Shown: in pieces, positions 58,305-64,000 of the stretch
How the letters are laid out: each line of letters starts with the position of its first letter
Position numbering within the stretch: the first letter of the stretch is position 1
DNA from: Scilla litardierei
Lineage: Eukaryota; Streptophyta; Magnoliopsida; Asparagales; Asparagaceae
Direction: 5' to 3'
DNA length: 64,000 nucleotides
Assembly: GCA_030789695.1 (NCBI GenBank)
Contig: CM061142.1
Span: 150,557,266 to 150,621,265 of the forward strand
Program-made: the position numbers and the translations under genes
The notes under the pieces: generated by a model
What the model was told of the DNA's origin: nothing
The model's input: the letters and a program-made list of their open reading frames with translations, nothing else
Database searches by the model: none

Positions 58305-61300
58305 TCTCCCACTTGCACTCATGCCCATTTATCTTGGTATCTTATACCATTTTTACACATAAGTTTTCCTGACTTAATGTGGTAGAGCCTTCGTGAGTGG
58401 ATCTGCTAAAACCGTCTACACTATAGACTTAAGGGGTTTCTATGTTCATGTTAGATCAACCATTTGAATCTCATTCAAATAATTCACTTGGTCTTTTCGG
58501 AATCCATAATATTTTATTTACTTGGATCTTATCCAATTCATCGTACCTTACGATAATAATTTTATATTAGTTATTGGTCATTTGAAATGGCTTATATCTA
58601 TTTCTGATAAAGTATCAAACCTTTTGATAACTTTGTCAAAATAAATGATCCATCCCTTTGATGTCTCGCATGTAATTTATACGCTCCCACTGATCTTGAA
58701 AACTCTCTGGCTAATTCATATAAGATGGTCCGTCTAAATCATATTTAGAAAAACGAACTTATAAGTGAATGCACCAATTTTCATGGTCAACTTAAGCGTT
58801 TACATCGAGTTTGGTCTGAGTAGATCTGTACACATCTGCTGGCGAAAATGGTTTCATAATAATCCGTTTTATAGGAATTAGGATGAAAGCCATTCTCGAC
58901 CAACAAGATTGTACTTCACTATTTTCTTTCTGCACCAATCTTTCAACTTAAAGATTTACTTGCAGAAAGTGAGAAAACATTTTCCTTGGACACGTAAACT
59001 AAATTCCCAAATTTATTTACGCACACGGACCTGCATCAAGTTATAAATCGGAGTTTCTACTCCGAATTTCATCCTGGAAGTTGACTAAGTCATCATCAGT
59101 TATGATGTCTAACTCGACAATTCGTCTCACGAAATTCGAGTAATTATACAACTTCTTAAAGATTGATTTAATGAATATCTTATAGATAATGTCCTCATAG
59201 AACATTATCAAAACCTAGGCATTACAATCTGGGACTTAACCCAGAGGGAGGACTTAACTCAGAGTCACTAACAATGGATCACACCAAGTCTAACTAAGTG
59301 TGATTCATACCTTTTAACACACCGATGTGTTAACAGACTTCGCCTGAGAGAAAATCACATTTTCTTTTAATTACGCAAGATTTTATATAGCTAAGTATTT
59401 TACCATTCGATCTAATCGAATCAGTTTAAATACTTTAGTCATTTCGTTCTTTATTTTATCAGACTTGTGTTTCATCAAGAACACGTGTCTTAATAAAATA
59501 TACGAATAACTTATTTAGTTAATCTAGACTCGGGTACATCAGTATGTACCAAACTAAGTTCGACAACTCATTCTCCCACTGTCTTACAGATGGGTTTCGG
59601 CCATTATATCTAAGAGAATAAGACTCACAAGTGTCCGTAGACTTCATAATACGAGAGGTCAGACCCCTCTTTATGTGACTTGTGAAGCTTAGTCTCTCGA
59701 TACAGCCTAGTCTATTTTGCCATATAAGTTAGCTACTATCTTGTGTATTTATATATTAACATTTAATAAATATATTATCATTATACATATTACTCATTGC
59801 TTCAGAAGCAATGTGACGACATTCGTCAAAATGTGTTAACCTTTTGTATAACAATAATTATGAAATCGTGACATCAGAATATGTCACATTTTCATTTCCT
59901 CCTCCTTATGCCTTTGCTAATGATAAATTAAACTAGCTTTCTCAATTGACTTTCCGGAGTGCCTTCTTCCTTTTCTAAATCACATTTAGATATTAAATAG
60001 CCCAACATAAATAAATAGCTATGCAAGCATCTCATGTATCCAAACGCCTGAGAGTTGCAATCTTGAGTGTAGCTTAAGAAGTTGCTTGGCTCAAGATCCG
60101 GTTGGGATACATAGCCTTGCATCGCTCATGCACTCGTATTCGATTCAAACGATTTGATCGAATTCTCGAACTTTGCGGATCAAAATTGTTTATCCATACA
60201 ACCTTGAGGGTATCTCGACAAGTTGTAGGGAGAAACATATTTCTAATATCCTATATGCTCAAGCTACCTCATATAGAGACGAGTGACATGTAGCGTGAAT
60301 TTATTTTGTTGAACCCAGAACTTAATGAAATCATATTTCTTAAGTCTGTTCTTTAGAAGGTCATTTAATTGTCAACGAGAATATAGTTTTAATCCTATCA
60401 ATTAGAATTTAACTTGATATTCAATTAATCAACCTAATTGACCAGTTAACTTGATTAAAATATTATATATTTGATTCCTTCGGTAAACATAGTCCTCCCT
60501 TAGTTTAGCATACGTTCAATATTAAATATAGGTAGATTGGCTTTTATCTATCTATATCCGCCCACTATTTTTACGATCGTTTCAAAGCTTAATAACGAAC
60601 GATTTAATCGAATTAAAATAATGGGTAAGAGATCCAATCACCTTGAGCCTAACAACCTTGAGTGTAGCTCAACAAGTTGCTCGACTCTGCGATCGGAAGA
60701 TGACTCTTCATCGATCATATCAGATATGACTCTCTTAATCGGTTTTTGCCCTTAGCCATTTGTGATCATGAGTGTGCTCATCCAAATCACAATGTCTAGT
60801 CTAGTCGAACCCTTGTTTTCATGTCTAGCCTGACTTGCCCCTTCGCTCGGTGTATTCACGACACGTCGGTTTGGGTCAGGTCTTAGACTACATCTAGTCA
60901 GACTACATCTCTGACTCAACTTACGCCGGTGCTCGGTGTATTCACGACAACATCGGTTTGGGTCCAGTCAAGATTTCATCTTATGTATTTAAGGAATTGG
61001 TTTCTATAAGATTGCCATGTTAAGCTTGAGTGTAGCTCAACAACTATAACACGGGTCCTATAGTTGCCAACCCCTAAAACAAGGAGGGCTACGGCTAATC
61101 TTGAAAAAGATCATTAACGTATTTGACTTAGATATAGTCCAGGGTGTCATACAATCATGATTCGCGACATTGTGGTCCAGCGGAACTCAGCCAGGGAATT
61201 GACTAAGCCAGGATCACTATCCCTTAAAGGGTGATCCAGAACTCTTAGCCAAGCACATTGACTGGATCATGGTCCATTGAATGAAGCTTGTCATTTTTGT

Positions 61301-62230
61301 ATGTATGCCATAGACTAAACAGCTTTTATTAACAACTAATTAATCCTATCAACTAGTTGAATCCTTAAATTCAAAATTTTAGAATTTGTTTAATAACTTT
61401 TATTAAGTCCTTATCAACTATAAGGTTCACGAGCTATCCTAATCGTTATTAGGATTTTAATAAATTTTATTAACAACGCTAAAAGCGAAGTCCTTTAATG
61501 AAAATTAATTATAACAATTAGAATTAAAAAATTCATTAAAGGGACTACCCTAATCAGGAATTAGGTCATGAAGCATTGTTAATGTTTTATTAAAACATAG
61601 TATGTCATTAAAATTCAATTAATAAATTTTAATCATTTTTAATGGCTAACCTGAAAGGGTTGTCTTGTGTTAACAAACAAGGGACAAAAGGAACTAGCCA
61701 TTAAAATAAAGCTACACTAATTTTATCGCATAAAATAAAGTGTACAACTACTTAACAATTAAATAGACTAAAGTTTATCGCATAAACAATTTTAGACTTT
61801 TAAAATCAGTTTTAAAAATATCTTATAAATTTAAAACATCACTTTAAAAATTTTCCATGTTCAAAAATTTATCACATACAATTTTTAAACATCTAAAACA
61901 TTTTAAACTTATCGCATAAATTTAAAGCCTTAAAATCAATTTTAAAATTTCCATGCTTAAAAATTTATCATATAAAAATTTTTTAGGCATCAAAAATAAC
62001 TTTAAACTTTTAAAGATTTAAAATTAGTTTTAAAATTAATACATAAATTTTAAAAACGTCATTTAAAAATTTTCATGTCCAAAAATTTATCACATATAAT
62101 TTTGAACATCAAAAACATTTTATAATTATCTTATTACTTTAAAAAAATTTAAAAGTATTTAAAAAGCATTAACAGGTTTAATGAAATCGCAGTGCTAGAT
62201 CGACTACGCAAACCTAGGCTCTGATACCAC
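58305..62230 (-). other. N2 internal region, noncoding
   Basis: Collinear with N1 internal DNA, and it shows the empty N3 site at about 58391-58397. The CTTGAGTGTAGCTCAAC stem-loop motif occurs at 60062, 60203, 60657 and 61025. 'gctcggtgtattcacgaca' occurs at 60845 and 60930. A TTTAAAA-rich degenerate repeat spans 61755-62165 next to the primer site (62215-62230). Confidence 0.85.
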
Positions 62231-63189
62231 TGAAGGGAATTGGCGGTACCCTTAGGGCACAAAAACTCTAGTCCCATCCTAAGTCGGACGGAACATAGAC
62301 AGGAAAATCGATTGCAGCGGAAAAACTTGTTAATCTAATTAATATGCAGTTTAAAACAATTTTAACTTAGCCCTAAGGTTCAAGACCCTTAGCCAAGATC
62401 TATGCCAACTTGGGATGGATCTGACCATCCCAAGAAGGATCTAACCTACTGCGATTAAATTAAACTAATGCTTAATTAAACACATACCCGGAATCTCAGC
62501 CCTGGAGTAGGCGAGATGTTCTGTGCCGTCTTCCGAGCTGCTCCCCGTCTCACGCCCAGCCGCTCCTCGAACCGCTCCCCGAACCGCTCCGCAAACCGAG
62601 GCGATCAATCCCGTGTCGCCGAGCCAACCAACCGCCGAAGAAAGTTTCACGCAAGTGAAACCTCCGCCTAGATTTCGGATCCGAATCCGAACTCCTTTGC
62701 GGCTTTGCTAGAGCCCTCAAGAGTAAGGCAGAAATTTTAGGGAGATAGAAGAAATATTAATTTAAGCTTAGATCCGAGCGTGCTCCAACATTTACGAGAG
62801 CCGCTCAAATCTAGAGCTTGGGACGAGTTTTGAGGAGGAGAGCAGACCCCTATTTATATAGGCGGCGGACTCTCCCCTTTTCTCAAAATTCGATGTGGGA
62901 CTATTAATTTGAGTTGATTAAAATCAAGTTAGTTTGCACTTCACAAAGTGCAAACTTCCGTGAATTTTAACTCACTCACCGTTGAACTTTAGGATTGATA
63001 CAGCCTATCAATTCGAAGGGTGTTCAACGGTGAATGCATAGGAAAAAACCGTTCGTCAATCGGAGTTCGTTTGACCCTCCAATTGAGTGTCCAAAGATCA
63101 GCCCAAGGCTAGTTTTTCATAAAAACTGAGTCGTCAAATCTGTTTTGCCCTAGGGCCAGATTTTCTGCACAGGCGGGACCCACCAGACC

Positions 63190-63560
63190 AACTGGGTGAG
63201 CCCAGACCAGGCTGGACGCCTGGTCTGGGCGTACCCAGGCTGGTGCACGCAGCCAGGGTGCCTGGCCCAGGCCAGGGCGCCTGGCCCGGGCCTGGGCCAG
63301 GTGCCCGGGCGCCTGGGCTGGCCCGCCTGGGCCTGGCCCTGGCGCCCAGTGCCTGGGCCAGCGCCCAGGCACCCAGGGCGCCTGGGCGGGCCCGCCTGGG
63401 CGCAGGCCCAGGCACCCAGCGCCTGGGCCTGAGCCCAGGCGCCTGGGCCTGAGCCCAGGCGCCTGGGCTGGCGACCTGGGTCAGCCAGGTCTGGCCAGGC
63501 GCCCAGGCCAGACCTAGTCTGGCCTGGGTCAGCCTGGTCTGACCCGGTCTAATCTGTTTG
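63190..63560. promoter_or_regulatory. CCCAGGCGCCTGGG palindrome array, N2 right LTR
   Basis: Same type of array as at 56600-57000 but with different unit order. The AGCCCAGGCGCCTGGG unit occurs twice in tandem (63432 and 63452) where the left LTR has one. The perfect 18-bp palindrome is at 63452-63469. Confidence 0.85.
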
Positions 63561-63887
63561 GCTGTTTTGGCTCTAACTTGAGCATCTGGCGTCCGATTTG
63601 GACGCCGTTCGAACCTGGGTCTAGACCGGGACATTCTCGTCTTACCCGAGAACTTTTCCTTGCATTTATATTATTAAATATCGTTTTAAACAATTTAAAA
63701 CTAGGTCTGGCATGGGTCAGCCTGGTCTGACCCGGTCTGATCTGTTTGGCTGTTTTGGCTCTAACTTGAGCATCTGGCGTCCTATTTGGACGCCGTTCGA
63801 ACCTGGGTCTAGACCGGGACATTCCCGTCTTACCCGAGAACTTTTCCTTGCATTTATATTATTAAATATCGTTTTAAACAATTTAAA
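63514..63887. repeat. 187-bp tandem duplication in N2 right LTR
   Basis: The segment starting 'ctagtctggcctgggtcagc' (63514) through 'caatttaaaa' (63700) repeats from 63701 with few changes. The left LTR has only one copy (56965-57150). Confidence 0.9.
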
Positions 63888-64000
63888 ACACATTTAATCA
63901 CTTTTGCATCAAATGCAAATTAGTCCCTATCTAAGCTTAAATTATCCTATTGCATCAAATGCAATTATTCCATCCCTTTGCATCAAATGCAAATTATTCT

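Larger units (their letters stand above)
55642..64000 (-). mobile_element. N2, second coding-free copy of the N1 family, runs off the window
   Basis: Left LTR 55642-58304, internal 58305-62230, right LTR from 62231 past the window end. Starts TGAAGGGAATTGGCGG. The polypurine tract complement 'tctcccacttgcac' follows the left LTR, and 'ggctctgatacca' (minus strand TGGTATCAGAGCC) precedes the right LTR. It is inserted in the Athila-type ORF. No coding domain in the interior. The target duplication (left flank CGGCG) cannot be checked. Confidence 0.9.
62231..64000 (-). repeat. N2 right LTR, truncated by window end
   Basis: Matches the left LTR from its TGAAGGG start. TATA (minus strand) at about 62862-62849. 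Palindrome array at 63190-63560. Carries a 187-bp tandem duplication that the left LTR lacks. Confidence 0.92.

Overview
The window looks like repeat-dense nuclear DNA of a flowering plant. It shows host-type genes with plant-style introns (MYB-CC, PIF-type bHLH, A-type cyclin, PPR, folylpolyglutamate synthase), L1-type and Copia/Gypsy elements of plant lineages, and LTR retrotransposons nested several deep. I found no intact host gene, no rRNA or tRNA gene and no CRISPR array. Everything recognisable as protein coding is a fragment or is broken by stops and frameshifts.

Region 1 (1 to about 18.55 kb) is AT-rich and carries a string of unrelated host-gene pieces that keep splice sites but are disabled: MYB-CC factor (minus, 5.2-5.6 kb), an unidentified exon (minus, 8.4 kb), PPR (minus, 9.5-9.8 kb), PIF-like bHLH (minus, 10.3-10.8 kb), cyclin A (plus, 11.3-12.1 kb) and folylpolyglutamate synthase (minus, 15.9 kb). 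Two similar palindromic GC-rich termini (about 2.96 and 9.95 kb) suggest that gene-capturing transposons, possibly Helitrons, assembled this set. This is inference.

Region 2 (18.59-32.19 kb) begins with three tandem foldback units of about 170 bp, followed by an L1-type LINE on the plus strand (ORF1 from 19167; ORF2 endonuclease and reverse transcriptase to about 32188). A minus-strand Copia element of SIRE/Maximus type (19635-28295, target duplication CTATG) splits ORF1, and its right LTR holds an unrelated solo LTR (25189-26713, target duplication CTTAA).

Region 3 (about 32.19-64 kb) is one Athila/Tat-like Gypsy element on the minus strand: one LTR, its 3' untranslated region and the end of an Athila-type ORF. 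It is split by two members of one coding-free LTR family, N1 (34989-53231) and N2 (55642 to past the window end). N1 is itself split by another coding-free LTR element, N3 (37525-46855). The nesting order is LINE, then Athila-like, then N1, then N3.

The most unusual shared feature is that every LTR family here carries a cluster of short, family-specific, often perfect palindromes in its LTR: AGTCGACT, CCGATCGG, CTCGATCGAG, TCGGTCAGACCGA, CCCAGGCGCCTGGG and, in N1, GCGCATGCGC. In four of the six the cluster is upstream of a recognisable TATA box. N1 and N2 share most of their LTR yet carry different palindromes, so the cassette appears to turn over faster than the LTR around it.
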